This document shows, one piece after another, positions 1 through 16,240 of a DNA stretch of 64,000 nucleotides. This DNA is from Sinohyriopsis cumingii (lineage: Eukaryota; Mollusca; Bivalvia; Unionida; Unionidae). The notes beneath the pieces were generated by a model, which was given only the letters and a program-made list of their open reading frames with translations, made no database searches and was not told where the DNA came from. The stretch is from NCBI GenBank assembly GCA_028554795.2, contig JAPYKE020000270.1, forward strand, positions 699,501 to 763,500. Direction: 5' to 3'. Made by a program: the position numbers and the translations under genes. Position 1 is the stretch's first letter. Each line of letters starts with the position of its first letter.

Positions 1-1219
1 ATTTCAAACACTCGCAAAAACATATTATTCCTGTCTACAACTGAAAAATATCTATATAAAAAAACGTGTAACTGTGTTTTATGCAAGGGCATGGAGATGC
101 ACAAAAACTTGCACCTGAAGCTTGAATAAATCCCCGACTGTGGATAAGACTTTACCCATCGATTACCCCAGCTTGGGGATAAATTCCGACCGTGGCGATT
201 TATTATATATCCTATGACTGCTCCAGTTTGAGGGCAAAATCCAAGCACATCCCTAAAAAGATAACAAGTATAGCGGCTCTTTACCTTCTGTAAATGCCAC
301 TTGAGCTTCCTGATGCTGTTGTATCTGCCATTTGACAGAATCACGAATGTGGATATATTTCTTAATTGCCTCTAGTTGTTGAGTTAGTTTAGCTGTATGA
401 AATTCCTTTGTGCAGACTCGCTCATTATTAATATTACAACAGTGATTTAATTACACATTACCTGTCAGCACACCGATGATAAGTCAGTTATTTTATAACA
501 CACCAACAAGCTTGCCCCTTGCACCCCCCCCCTTTTTTTTATTTGGGCACCTGTGGACATGAATCTGCAAGGCTCAAATTGTCATTTTTAATATAAGATC
601 TCAACATTTTTAAGGCCTTAATTTTAAAGACATCCTTAAAACCCCCAAAAGGTTATCAACTGGATCACCAGTCTTCGTTTAGAGTAACAGCAAGTATATA
701 TATATATTTAGGTCTAAGGAAACACAATAAAAATGTTTGATTTAACAATGACATATTTGCCTCAGGTCTGTGATCCTGAAGTGAATATTAACTGTCCATT
801 TATTTTCTTGGCTTTTCTTTACTAGGAAATTGATTATAGAGATTTCTGCGATGGTGAAGGCAATGTAAAAATTGGTTACTATAACATACTTTTTACGCCA
901 TGTTTGAAAAAATAAATCCAATGGAAAGGTTATAGTCTGAACATCTTCATTAAATTAAGTTAATATAGGGGAAAAAACTTTAAGAGTTCATAAATATTTT
1001 TCAGTGCTGAATAAAGATATAACATAACACTTTCTGCTGTGATTTTAATAGTTTCTGAGAGCATGAAAAATTTCTAGAACTATAATGTATAAATGTTTTC
1101 AAAAGATTATATTAATATGAGGGAAAAATCTGTTGTGAAATAAACCGACAAGAACTTGTATGAATTCATGTTATCTTTAAATATGATATTTGTGTGAAAA
1201 TATCTGGAAGAAAAAACAA
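1..1219. other. Non-coding AT-rich DNA
   Basis: No open frame of convincing composition is seen. There is a short C-run followed by a T-run near 525-541, and otherwise unstructured AT-rich sequence. Confidence 0.5.
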
Positions 1220-1690
1220 GATGGTGCCACTCACACATACAATGTGGTTGCCACAGTAGCCATATTAAGAAACTTTTTATCGCTACTTCTGAATGGATAA
1301 TTGTGTCAGCGTGTCAACATGTGTACAAAATACTTATGTTGATGTCTAGCAGGTCCTGAATGAGAATTATGGTGCTGTACAGACATCCTATAAGGCCACC
1401 AATGTGGCCATCCTGAAAATCCTGTTATAACTACTTCTCCTGAATGAATCGTCATATCAGTGAAAGACTTCTTATGTCTAGTTGGACGTAAATGAAAATA
1501 GTGCCAATCTAACCTCCAATATGGCTGTTTTAATGGGCATCTGGAAAACCCCTTCCTTGCTACTTCTCCTAGATGGCTGGTCATTTTGACATTGTGCTTT
1601 CACTAGATGACCTATTTGATGTCTGGTTGGCCGTAAATGGAACTATGCATATGGTTTTGATGTCTAGTTGGTCCTAAATGTGGTTTTTGC
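1220..1690. repeat. Degenerate tandem repeat, about 140-bp unit
   Basis: The motif GATGTCTAGTTGG-(T/A)C(C/G)TAAATG recurs at about 1338, 1483, 1618 and 1660. Blocks reading CTACTTCTCCT with ATGGC or GTGGC lie between the copies. The units are too diverged for an exact period. It looks like an old minisatellite or the inner part of a transposon. The short minus-strand ORFs here are by-products of the repetition. Confidence 0.55.
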
Positions 1691-3659
1691 TGCTCATAAA
1701 CTTCTAATGGTATTATAGTTGGTTCCTTAATGAAACTGCTGTACAAAATTAAAAGGCCTTCTGACTTTCTATCAAGTTGGATACAATTATCTTTACTAGC
1801 TAGGATTTCTTGATCCTCTTTTTTATACATCAACCCTTCGCATATGTAGTTAGCTAAAACAGTATTTTGAACAATTAATTGCCCTCTTGCAAATAAAATC
1901 CCAACAGCATGCTTTTACCAGTGTGAGAGCTCCTTATATAAGTAGCTAAGTATTCAGTAACTGAATTTCCACATCCACATGCATCAACTCAGAATTAAAA
2001 GTTGCAAAACATATACAAATTTGAAAATCTTGAGACGTGTCACTTTGCATGGTGGGTGTTATGATTTAAATGCAACAAGGAAATTGAATTAGGGTTAATT
2101 TCTTTAAGCTGTATTCAATCATGGGGCCCTGGATTATAGAATGGTCTAGGCATACACATCACTAATCAACTCTCTCTAGTCCAACCAATGTGTGTATATG
2201 GGAAAGTTTGCCAGTAGCGTTATGTGTGTTCATTTCTTCCAATAAATATGTTGGCTGCCATGTAAAGTCTATGATGTCCTGAAAAATGGTGTTAAGCTCC
2301 ATACAAGCAAGCTAAACAATCAATGATATAATGGAACAGTAGACACCATTTTAGCTAAATATGCCAAGAATTGATTTAGAGACTTGGTTAGTGATGATGA
2401 CTTAAAATTGGCAAGGGATTAAAAAGATAAAAGAAATGACCTTTCATGGCACTGTAATATAACAAATGAGGAAAAACAAAAGTTTATTGCATTTGAACCT
2501 TTTGTTTTTTCACAGTTTCAATTTAAGTCATAAGGCCCCTTATTTTGCCTTACCAAACATATAGCAAGTTATTACCTCAAACCCTAGCACTAATAATGCC
2601 TCACAAGTAAGCAGTCTTTTATGAAGTCTCAGGTCTGAGTATATGTCTAGCAATACTTATGTCCAGTTTCTTTATAAAATTCTTTCTCACATGGTACAGT
2701 TTTCAGAGAGACACGATAAATTCAACAAGTGTGGTAATGAAGGAACAGGCATTCTTTATTTATGCACACATCCCAAAGGGACATTGCTATGTTTGAATCA
2801 ACACTGAACTGAAGAATGGAGCATCAGTTGCATCAATTAAAATATTGTGGCCCATACAAAATACTGCAAGGACTATAATCAATTTATGAGTGCAATGGGC
2901 ATGAATTACTGTAGCAGACTGGAGGAAGTAATCCGAATTTATTAATATCTTGAAGCTAAATATAGTAAAGTTTTCATCTATAATCTGTGGAATCGTTTTT
3001 GCACACAGTTTGCAGGATTTGTCTTTGGGTCATCGTTTTTCTTTTTCTTCATCTTTCTAGCTTATGGTATCTTGATAAGTCTTATGGTGCCGTGCAACTG
3101 CACTTGATGATTACCACAACCAGTGACATTGTATCAGATCTTCTGGGATCAGATGATTCAATGCAAATTCCACATAACCTATCACCATCCTCATGTTTGC
3201 CATCTGACTTACTAAGTTATTTTGCCTAAATAATAATAAAAACAATCTGGTCTGATGTATTGATAGCGTTCTGAATGACCATAATATATTCTCTGTATCT
3301 ACCCTAGAAAATCCTGAGTGGATCGCTGTTTGGTTTTAATAAACCAAAGTAATCCAATGAAAGGCATTTTACAGACACAAGTGTCTGTTTCCTGTATGCA
3401 GTGATTAAATGATAGTATTATGTCTTTATTTTTTTAAAACTGATGATACATATGATCACCTTCAATGTGCAATATTAGTTATGTTAATTAACGAGTGGGC
3501 AATATTTGAATTTCAAAGATAAAAGTGTATGCCATGATCACTTTAGTAGGATGATTTGTCAAGTGAGGTTATCTTTTCTGTTTGAATAAATATTGTTAAC
3601 TAAACTATTTTCGCAAGTTATGACATAAGAATGATTCAAAGAAAGAAAATTCATTAAAT
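1691..3659. other. Non-coding DNA
   Basis: Nothing recognised. An 80-codon plus-strand ORF at 2987-3229 has a hydrophobic start, but it shows no domain and no codon or promoter support, so it is not called as a gene. Confidence 0.4.
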
Positions 3660-3960
3660 TGAACATATAAAATGTAATACTACAACAGAGTCTAGATGAA
3701 CTATTTCTTCAGAGACACAATCCAGACTCTGTGGCAGCAAAATTATCAAATAGGACACAACTAAGAGACAATCACATTTTCAGTCACAATGGTTTGACAA
3801 TTATCAATGGCTTGAATTCATTGACTGTGAAGGCAAAGTGATTTGCAGTTACTGCAAAAAAAGTTCCCAAACTGTCACAGATTTTAAATTCTACCAGTGG
3901 ACTTGTAAGTGTAACTGACAAATTCAGGATTTAATCAAGCAAGTCTCATGATAGTATTAT
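3660..3960 (+). pseudogene. hAT/ZMYM-type TTF zinc-finger remnant
   Basis: One frame reads an aromatic-rich stretch (QWFDNYQWLEFID) followed by a Cys pair in ICSYCKK. This is the arrangement seen at the start of TTF-type zinc fingers in hAT transposases and the ZNF862/ZMYM-like genes derived from them. The frame is soon stopped, and no catalytic region follows before non-coding DNA at about 3960. I see a short orphan fragment. Assignment to hAT rather than to a domesticated zinc-finger gene is inference from this motif alone. Confidence 0.5.
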
Positions 3961-4967
3961 ACCTAATAAAGCAAAATGTAGCACAGTATATTCATGACAC
4001 TTAGGCCAGCATGTACAAAATATTCCTCAAGTTACAGTTGCTAGCACTCCACTAAGAAATGTCATTTTATAATAAATAAAAATGTAATGAAAAAAAAAAT
4101 CGATAGAGTGATTGCACTCTTTAACATAGCCTACTACCTAACTCAATAATGAAAATGATTTGGTTCATTATATCTTTGTGTTTTATGGAATAAATGCATA
4201 CATCTGATTGAATTTTAGGCAAGAGACTGAACTTTTGGGTTAAGTTAAAATGTATGTGGAACAAATGCATTTTCTAAAACTACTTGTATCAGTGTGCATT
4301 GTGACTTTTCTTTAAGATAACTCTAAATGGTACTGGGTATATATCATTTTCTTCAACTGCACACTGTTGTCTTCCATTTGATTTGATGACTTACAGCTAT
4401 ACTGTCTAAACAGTAGGCCTCAGTATCAGGAAAAATTCTGTATACTTCAGTTACAGCTGAAATAAGTTTTGCATTAGTACCTGAATCAGACAAAAAAGGT
4501 TGTGTTCTGGTGTGTGAATAGAAATGGCTAAAAGTAATATAGACAAAAGCCATAAGAGTACACAAGTTACATATGAAAACCACCAATTCACTTGCATGTG
4601 TGGCATACAAGTTCAAAGATTTGCTTTATGTTTATTTGTGTACACACATTGTTCAACTCCTAAGATATTTTAAGAGCTATTTCTCTATTGTATGCATAAT
4701 TCATTTACAAATGTGATTAGTGGGCCACACCGAAGGCCATACTATTAGTTCACTTGGCAATATGGTAACGTCAGCTGAAAAGCATAATCATCCATTAAAA
4801 GAGCATTATGATATGAACATTAGGTATTTAGAACATAGATTTTTCTTTTCCAAATGGAGTCCAAGTAATTATTGCCCAATCCAGGTATAATTTTGTACAC
4901 AAGTAAAGAACAAAATAAGATAAATCTTCATTTATTTGCAATTGACAATACACTTCTTAATGAATAT
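3961..4967. other. Non-coding DNA
   Basis: Nothing recognised. The 87-codon minus-strand frame at 4353-4616 has no supporting features. Confidence 0.35.
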
Positions 4968-5085
4968 ACACTTTTACATTTATTTTGTATCACTTGAATA
5001 AACAATATTTCTTTCAGTTCATTTTAAACTTTTATTTTATATCACTTGAGTAAACAATATCTCTTTCATTTCATTTAACACTTAG
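4968..5085. repeat. Two-copy tandem duplication, about 58 bp
   Basis: Two adjacent copies share TATTTT-G/A-TATCACTTGA, a TAAACAATAT core and a CTTTCA(G/T)TTCATTT end. They differ by a few substitutions. Confidence 0.7.
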
Positions 5086-6353
5086 AAACAGGTTCTTCAA
5101 GTTACAATAATCAACTCTGGAAACAATAAACAAACTGGAACTTTTGACCTAATTATATTACATTTACTAGGGTTAAAACAATAAATTCCTTAACATAATA
5201 AATTAACAGTTCCAGTTAATCAAACACAAAATCATCTTTTATACAGGGTGTGAACTGTTAATATTTACAGGATAAAGCTTATAGTTTCCAAATTGATTGA
5301 AGCTTACATGTTGCAGTTGCTGGCACATATCTATTTCCAGCATGGTTTGCATACATTCCACCTTTAATAATTTTGTTACTTCCCTACCCCACCCCATTCA
5401 GTAACAAGTATCAAAAATCAGGCTCATTCTAAGGCAAAGTCTGTAACTTGTGTACCACAGTCATCAGAGTGACAAAGATGCAAAACTTTATGATGCCTGT
5501 CAAAGGAAGAAAACAGTTTGTTGTTTACCCAAGTTTTGAACCAGTTAACTTGAATTCTCAGACCATCAATTGCTACAGCCCCACTAATTACAATTGTTAG
5601 GGAATAATGAGAACTCACCTTCAGTTATCTGTGTATATATATAATTTTAATAACCAAGAATACCGGATGTCTGGGAACATTATAGCATTCAATGGTAACG
5701 TCAGAACTGAGATGAGAGAATTAAACAAGCATAGTACATGACATAATATATCCATAAACTATTGACTGGGAAAAATACTACAGAACACCATTTCTGCTGG
5801 CAGTAAGATGTTGAACCTATATGTCATAAATATCAGGTTGGACATCTAGGACCAGTAATATTCATAATGGGCAGTACCCACCCCCCACTCCCCAAGTGAG
5901 AAGGGCCTGATTTGTAATCTAAGCCACCCAACCTATCACAGCCTTTATAGTACTTGAAACAAATATTGATTAATAGTAAAACAAACTCTGAAAGTTATTA
6001 AAACCAATTTGTTATATTTCCATAACTCTGCATAGTTAACTGTACAAGCAGACTTAAACATATCAGTGTATGACAGTTAAATTGAGCTATAACATCGATT
6101 AACAGAAGCTACGAATTCATCAACAAGCAGTGAACAATCATCTTCACAATAAATGTCAAACATTAGCATCCATAAGCTGTCAAGACAAGTTGTTACACTG
6201 GATATATAATCATCCATTTATTTCAAACAAGCTGTGAAAAACGAACCTCACGTCCGCTGTATGTACGCTGGCCATTGCAAAGGATGCTTTAATAGATTAA
6301 TGTTTATCGTCGTGTCTTGACAACCATTTTGCGCGCGCACACCGGAAAGTCAT
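5086..6353. other. Non-coding DNA
   Basis: No recognisable gene. A 64-codon minus-strand frame at 5424-5618 lacks domain support. Confidence 0.35.
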
Positions 6354-6478
6354 GCTATATATTTGTTACGTGTGAACGTATTCGTGGGCAGTACGCTATA
6401 TATTGTTCCCGGGGCCGTATTCGCGGGCAGAATGCTATATGTTTGTTCTTCGTGAACGTATTTTTGGGCAGTTACTTT
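6354..6478. repeat. Three-copy minisatellite with GGGCAG core
   Basis: Three successive units of about 40 bp each begin GCTATAT(A/G)TT, continue with CGTATT and end GGGCAG. This is a small GC-richer island in AT-rich DNA. Inverted CTGCCC(A) motifs occur nearby at about 6520 and 6688. Confidence 0.65.
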
Positions 6479-6709
6479 GTCATCTTCAATCTAAAGGTCA
6501 AAACTGCCCATGAAATTTATATATCTGCCCACGAACCGAAAACATGAATAGGACTATAACATAAGTGTATATACTTATTTTCAACATATACATAATTACT
6601 ATGTAAGAAATACAACCTATGTATATGTATTTTGATTTGAAATGTAAACTATATCATGTCCTTCCCGTAAACCCACTTTCGGGATGACTGCCCACAACGC
6701 ACCTAAAAC

Positions 6710-6714
<5 letters not shown>

Positions 6715-6786
<72 letters not shown>
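6715..6786. repeat. (TA)n microsatellite
   Basis: An uninterrupted TA run of about 72 bp, which produces spurious Tyr-Ile ORFs on both strands. Confidence 0.98.
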
Positions 6787-6789
<3 letters not shown>

Positions 6790-7074
6790 TGTACGCTGTA
6801 TCAATGATATACCACGAGATGTATACATTTTTCATTAAAAGAAAACGAGGCTTGCCCGAGTTTCCTTTAATTGAAAAATTTATACAACGTTTGTTTTTGT
6901 TTTCATACATCATAGGATTAGTATCCCTGATGTCCTTGACATTGTATTTGTTTTTGTCTGCCTTTCATTGAGTTCAACATACTCGAGACCATTCGCATCT
7001 TTCTTTAGTGTAACATACCCCATTTCAGATTGTAATGTTCAGTCACACCTCTCTAACCAAATTGCACAGAGTTG

Positions 7075-7690
7075 TTAAACCACAATGTGTTAACAATGGC
7101 TTAATGTGTTTCCATCCCCATTAGTTTTCTACTAAACAAGGCATTTATTTCTTCGTCTGTGATCGGTTGACTCCGACTGGGTTTATTTCCTTTTCCATTA
7201 GATTTTAAATCTTTGCTTAGCCCGAAGAGCTTCCCATGTTAATATACAATATTTGTATGTTCCTCTGATGATTGTACTTGCATAGTTCTTGATTTTAATG
7301 TGGCGATCAATGGAGGTGATGATGCTTTTAAGCTGTTCGGTTCAAACTCAGATTCATCTTTTCTCCTAACACTGAGTATAAAACCAGCCAGGTGCTGATC
7401 CAGTTCAGATGCGCGTATCTTGTGTAAATTTCTGAATTCATTTTTTGAATGCAGAAATTCTGTCACTAGCCTTACATCAAAAAGTGTCTTTTTTAAGTGT
7501 TTGCATTATGTTTCCTTTCTATAAATTTCAGTATATCATCAGGCTCATGGTGTACAAATCTGTCTTCCCTAACACAATGAAAATTTTCATTTACAAATGT
7601 CTCAGCCATGTCTCTATCAAACTCTGCAATTAACTCACAGTTTAGTAGATCAAATGTTGTTTCATTATAATGCTCCTTATCTGATGTCAT
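7075..7690 (-). pseudogene. Crypton/KIAA1958-like (DUF3504-type) tyrosine-recombinase remnant
   Basis: Read on the minus strand from about 7690, the frames give in order: DDILKFIERKHNANT; then, after a frameshift, TLFDVRLVTEFLHS; then ASELDQHLAGFILSVR followed by a KDxSEFEPNSLK block; then, after more breaks, a segment with LTWEALRAKQR and an ITDEE-like end. This order (an N-terminal helix ending in N-T, the SEYEP-type motif, then the ALRAKQR helix before a hydrophilic linker) is what I know from Crypton-derived proteins such as KIAA1958 and the DUF3504 regions of ZMYM proteins. At least two frameshifts and several stops are seen. The C-terminal catalytic Arg/Tyr part is not found, so it is a truncated relic. 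The family call is from memory and was not searched. Confidence 0.6.

Positions 7691-11212
<3,522 letters not shown>

Positions 11213-11244
<32 letters not shown>
11213..11244. repeat. (CT)n microsatellite
   Basis: A CT run of about 32 bp, preceded by an AGAGCGCACGCAC-type segment. A similar CT run with a nearby AGAGCGCACAC segment occurs at about 25.3-25.4 kb. Confidence 0.95.
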
Positions 11245-11247
<3 letters not shown>

Positions 11248-11393
11248 TTTCTTTATTTCTCTCTCACTATGTTCACATTCTCAAGTGCGCGAAAAAGCAC
11301 GCACAGGTAAAATCCCATAAAGACTGAAGGTAAATATATAGGGTACGAATGACAGATCACCATTACTGCATTTTGCGGAAGATTATTACATCT

Positions 11394-11394
<1 letters not shown>

Positions 11395-11442
<48 letters not shown>
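11395..11442. repeat. (TAA)n microsatellite
   Basis: About 16 consecutive TAA units. Confidence 0.98.
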
Positions 11443-11443
<1 letters not shown>

Positions 11444-12559
11444 GATATTAATAATAATAATTCACGTGTTCCGAAAATGACATTATCATGTTGTTACAAA
11501 CTAGGTATAACTTTTAGCCAAGAATAATGAACTAACATGTTATTAATAGCCATCGTTGACAGCTTTAAGCTATTACAAAACCTCTGAAACAATTACCGTG
11601 ATGAATTTTAACTATAATATTATAAACTCTTTCACATGAGGTTATATATCTTGAATGCTCTGCACATTTTAATTTGTTCAAATCGATTTTGCAATGCGTC
11701 TACGCATGACCGATTGAATTTTAAAATCGCAAGGTTCAAATTTCCTGAACTCAGAGATTTCCGTCATATTTCTTTTCTTATGATCTTACGTTCAGCCTAG
11801 TCTTAAAATGTATGTATGTGAACTCCAACTGATGTGTCCGCTGAATTAGACTCATTTTAATTATTCGCTGATGTTTGGTGGACGACAAAAAATTTTCGTT
11901 CAAGAATGATTCTCACTATATTCTTTCTCTATAGGACTTTATTTACATGAGGTATGTCAGAATTTTATACAAATATGTGCTGTTTTAAAGAAATATATAA
12001 TTATTAAAAATAAGATTCGTGTATTTTTTATTGTATTCGCACAGACGAAAATAGGCATATTTTATGATACATTTTTTGTCTCAAACAGGACTTGAATATA
12101 TCTGCAAATATGGGAACTTATGGGAACTTAGATTGATACCATGGTAATATATTTTCACCGTTTAGTCTAATATATGACTTCACTTAGCATATAAATACAT
12201 TTATACATAATTTCTAAGGCTTGAAGGAGCCCACAGTTACCAAAGAAACAATTGTTGACTAGAATCATTTGTAACTCTACTGCTTTGAAAATATAAAACC
12301 GTTTAATTTATGCCTCAACTTGGCATCCGTCCATCTACGGGAGACGATGGCGTAACTCCAAAGTAAGCTTTTGTTTATCTTTCTTTCTCGCTCTCTTTTC
12401 ATCTTGTTTTATTTTTCTCTCTTCCTCTGCGTTTTGAACTCCCTGCCTGACAGCTAGACGCCAGCTGGAACGGTTATTTGCACAGCTCTTCCAGTCGTTG
12501 ACACTGATGTTCGCCGTCTTCGTATCCTTCTTGCAAACATCTTTGTAGCGCAGATATGG

Positions 12560-14221
12560 TCATTCAGTTGGTCGAGCACCTTCTGCTAACTCCCCATATA
12601 ACAGGTCCTTGGGAATGCGCCTTGAATCCATTCTTTTGACATGGCCACGCCAGCGAAGGCGCCTCTCTCTGGAATGGAGAACATGATGTTTATGTTGGCG
12701 CGTTCTAGAACATCGGTGTTGGGTACTTTGTCCTGCCACAGGATGTGCAAAAATGCACCGCAGACATCTCAGGTGGAAGCTGTTGAGTTTCCTCTCGTGC
12801 ATTGCATAGGTGTCCATGTTTTGCTGCTGTAGAAAAGTCAGCTGAGCACGCAGGCTTGGTAGACACGCAGTTTGGTCTCCCCGGTGAGGACGGGGTTGTT
12901 CCAGACTCTCTGGTTAAGTCTGGCCATCACTTCTGCTGCCTTGGCAATCCTGCCGTTCACCGCAGAATCAATGGAGAGTGAGCTGGAGATGTTAGACCCG
13001 AGGTATGTGAAGTTCTCGACAACTTCCAAGCTGTATCCATCAATGGTGACAGAAGGAGGGGAGTCTGTATCCTGCGCCATGACGTTCGTCTTCTTCAAAC
13101 TGACGGTCAGTCCAAATTCCTTACAAGCATGGGAGAGGCGGCATAGCAGCTGCTGAAAGTCCATCTTCCGTGTGTGATGTCAAGGCTGCATCGTCGGCGA
13201 AGAGCAATTCACGGATGAGTACCTTTGTGACTTTAGTCTTAGCACGGAGACGGGCGATGTTGAACAGCTTGCCGTCAGCCCTGGTATGGATGTACACTCC
13301 CTCGCTGCAGTCCTTGAATGCGTACTAGAGAAACATGGAGAAGAAGAAGATGGCAAAGAGTGTCGGTGCAGGGACACAGCCTTGTTTGACTATTCTGTTG
13401 ACTGGGAATGCTTCAGATGTTGCGCCACTGAAGCACACTGTGCTGTGCATGTACTCGTGGAACAACATGATGACAGCGAACAGACGTGGAGGGCAGGCAA
13501 TCTTCTGCAGGAGTCTGAAGAGTCCTCTCTGACTAACCAGGTCAAACGCCTTCGTCAGGTCTATGAATGAAATGTAAAGGGGCATCTGCTGCTCGTGACG
13601 CTTCTCCTTTAGCTGACGTAATGAGAAGATCATGTCTACGGGTTGACCTGCCTGCTCGAAATCTACACTGGGACTCTTGTTAGACGCGGAAGGCTAGGAC
13701 CTGCAAGCACGCCAGGGCAACACGGGCGACAGTTTTCCGACGATACTGGGGAGGAAGGTGCCCCGGTAGTTGTTGCAGTAGCTACGGTCTCCTTTGTTCT
13801 TGTACAGAGTGACGATGTTGGCATCACGCTTGTCCTGTGATATGTATCCCTGTTCCTAACAAAGGCAGAGTAGTATGTGTATGGGCTGGAGCAGTGTTGG
13901 GTGTCCGCTCTTGGAGACTTCAGGCGGAATGTCGTCGCTTCCAGGAGCCTTCCCACAGGCAAGGCAATCGATGGATTTTCCGAGCTCTTCTAGGGTGGGC
14001 TGTGTGTCTAGCTCCTCCATGACAGGCAGGTCTGGAATGGCGTCCAGGGCAGTTCCGGTGACATTGTTTTGGGTTGCATATAGCTCAAGATAGTGGTCAA
14101 CCCATCGGTGCAGTTGTTTCGCCTGGTCTGTGATGACGTCGCCCGTCTTGGACTTGAGGGGGGGGGGTCTTTTAGCTGGCGGGGGCCTGTCGCTTTCTTG
14201 ATACCCTCGTTCATTCCACAT
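12560..14221 (-). pseudogene. LINE reverse transcriptase and C-terminal region
   Basis: Pieces in several frames line up as a reverse transcriptase. They are GKAPGSDDIPPEV (entry to the fingers/palm), FIDLTKAFDLVSQRG (motif A, with its Asp), VKQGCVPAPTLFAIFF (motif B, with Pro-Ala replacing the usual Leu-Ser), a thumb segment (VVENFTYLGSNIS) and a C-terminal RRLRWRGHVKRMD segment followed by IPKDLLYGEL, which is typical of this LINE group. The motif C F-A-D-D box is expected at about 13,180 but is damaged. At least four frameshifts separate the pieces. Confidence 0.8.
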
Positions 14222-14765
14222 GCATCCCCGGTGTCGTCAGCTGTCTGTATACTGTTGCTAAGGTTTAGCCAGTAGGTGTTTCCACAGCGGCGGTCGGTCT
14301 TCTGGGCGTTGTTCCTTGTAATCCTGAGGGCTTGTAGTGTTCTGGGGCTATGTGTAGCCTTGTATGCAAGGAGGGCTTTCCTCTTTGCCTCAGTCATGGC
14401 CTCCATCTCCTCCCACTTTGCCTCATATCTGTCGACATTCTTTCGCTCCCTTTTCCAGTAAGTTGTGATGGCTAAATTGTACACGGAATCACGGATATGG
14501 GACCACTTGGAGTCAATGGTGTCATCACGTGTCATTTTGGTGAGGGCTTCCTTCATTTTGCTGATGAACTGCTGTGTTTTCTCTGGGTTCCTTGCACAGC
14601 AGGTGTAGATGCGTGGGTGACCCTTCTTCTTTGCGTGGTGCAGCTTTTTGGGTAACATTCGCACCTTACTGGCCACGAGGGAATGGTCCGTGTCGCAATC
14701 AGCACTGTGGTAGCTCCGGGTGAGGAGGACACCGGCCAGTTCTGCACGCCTGGTAATGACGAGGT

Positions 14766-15401
14766 CTACTGGTGCCAGTGGCGTGAACGTATGTGTCTCC
14801 ACGACACCTGGTGGACCCCCTTGCATTTGAAACAAGTGTAGGTCACACATAGGCTGTGGGAGCAGCACATCTTGAGCAGTCGCTGACCATTCTCGTTCAT
14901 CTTGCCCCTTCCGTAGAAGCCGAAACAGGAGGACCAGGCCTCATGGTCAGCTCCAACTCTATCATTGAAGTCTCCTAGCAAGTAAAGGCTTTGATTTTTG
15001 GGGATGCTGTATATTGCCTGATCCAGAGCCTCATACAACTTGTCTTTCTCCTCGTGGGTGGAGCAGATGGTTGGTGCGTACACACTGTAGATGTTGACCG
15101 GGCCTAAGGATGTTGACAGCCGGAGGGCACGGTTTCTCTCAGCACCTGATGACGGAGGTTCAATGAAGGTGATTAACGTGTTCTTTACGGCAAAGCCTAC
15201 ACCATGCTGCCTAGGTTCATCCGAGGGCTTCCCCTGACAAAAGAACGTGTAATTGGCTTCCCTCATGGTGCTGCTGTCAGCCAGTCGGGTCTCTTTGAGG
15301 CAGGCAATGTCGATGTTCAGTCCGGAGAGTTCTCTGTCAATGATGGCAGTCTTTCGTGCATCGTCGATCTGCTGTAGGTCAGCGGTCAATCCAGGACACA
15401 T
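14766..15401 (-). pseudogene. LINE endonuclease domain
   Basis: An open frame of about 211 codons shows the apurinic-endonuclease-type signatures of LINEs: NIDIACLKETRL (the Q/K-E-T motif), a YSVYAPT motif, LLGDFNDRVG (catalytic Asp and Asn) and a terminal SWRHIRSRHW segment in which the expected S-D-H ending is altered. The enzyme nicks target DNA to prime reverse transcription. The frame breaks at its end and continues in another frame towards the reverse transcriptase, so the copy is not functional. EN domains of this kind are often mis-annotated as craniofacial development protein 2-like. Confidence 0.8.
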
Positions 15402-16240
15402 GGTCCGGATGTTCCAGGTTGCAAAACGAAGAGTTGGAGTCTACTTATTTCTTTTTTTAGTCTTTCCTGGTGCAGAGTTTTGTGGTCCACTTGTCGAGAT
15501 GGTTCTCTAAGCTCCAAGCACCCAGTGAAGCAGGCAGGCCATGGCGGGCAGCTCCTTACTGACTGGGGCTGCCCAGCTTGAGGCGGGCGGTAGCTGTCCA
15601 GTGAGACCTGATGATCTCTCCCACTGCCTGAAGTAACCCCTGGCGCCAAGCTCTACGCCAATCGAGCTTTGACTTAGAACCGGTAAACTGCTACTTCTCG
15701 TGTTGTGCCGACGCCGTACGACGACGCTGGAATGTCCTTTCCAATGGAGCTATGAAGCCTGGGCAGGGTGGTATGGAGAATCAGCTGTTGTCCATGCAGC
15801 AGATCTCACCTCTCCACGCAGCTGGTGGGCCCAAGGGAACAACGAATGCCGATACAGCTTGGCGAAATGACGTTAAAGTCAATGTCAGACCGCCATAGGG
15901 ACTCCGTCTCCGGATTTTCTATCGGGGTTTACTCCCTTAGCCTTTCGCATGAGTGGGTATAGCCATAAAGCAGCAAAGGTTTGGAATCGGAGTTTTCCTT
16001 CTCCTAGATGAGCTACTATCCAAGGTTTACGAGTCCCATCTACCCGAAGCAACTGGTTTTAAGGCGCCAGTGGCCCGCACCCCTTCTCCTGATAGTGGAA
16101 AAACGTGGTCTGTCGGACTTCAAATCTAAGCCACTCGCGAAGGCCTGGAGCTGGATTTTAGCTGACACAGGTAATCAGAGACGCAAGACGTATGGGGCAT
16201 TTTTGGATGATTGGGACGCTTGTTTCCCACTCCCAATGTC

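Larger units (their letters stand above)
12310..16240 (-). mobile_element. Non-LTR retrotransposon (CR1/RTE-like), decayed
   Basis: Read right to left on the minus strand. A GC-richer 5' region (about 15,650-16,240) precedes an endonuclease/exonuclease/phosphatase domain (about 14,770-15,400), a linker, a reverse transcriptase (about 13,160-14,220) and a C-terminal region (about 12,560-12,820). The base composition is clearly more GC-rich than the flanks, which marks both edges. Many frame changes and stops are present, so the copy is dead. Boundaries are estimated from the composition change. The exact clade (CR1, RTE or a relative) is uncertain. Confidence 0.8.

Noticed and set aside
2987..3229. 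80-codon plus-strand ORF with hydrophobic start as a secreted peptide
   Set aside because: No conserved motif or promoter; length is within chance expectation for the region.
6617..6971. Overlapping 95-98 codon ORFs on both strands
   Set aside because: They consist mainly of Tyr-Ile repeats from the (TA)n array.
13643..14461. Several plus-strand ORFs of 60-94 codons in the LINE
   Set aside because: They are antisense shadows of the minus-strand reverse transcriptase region.
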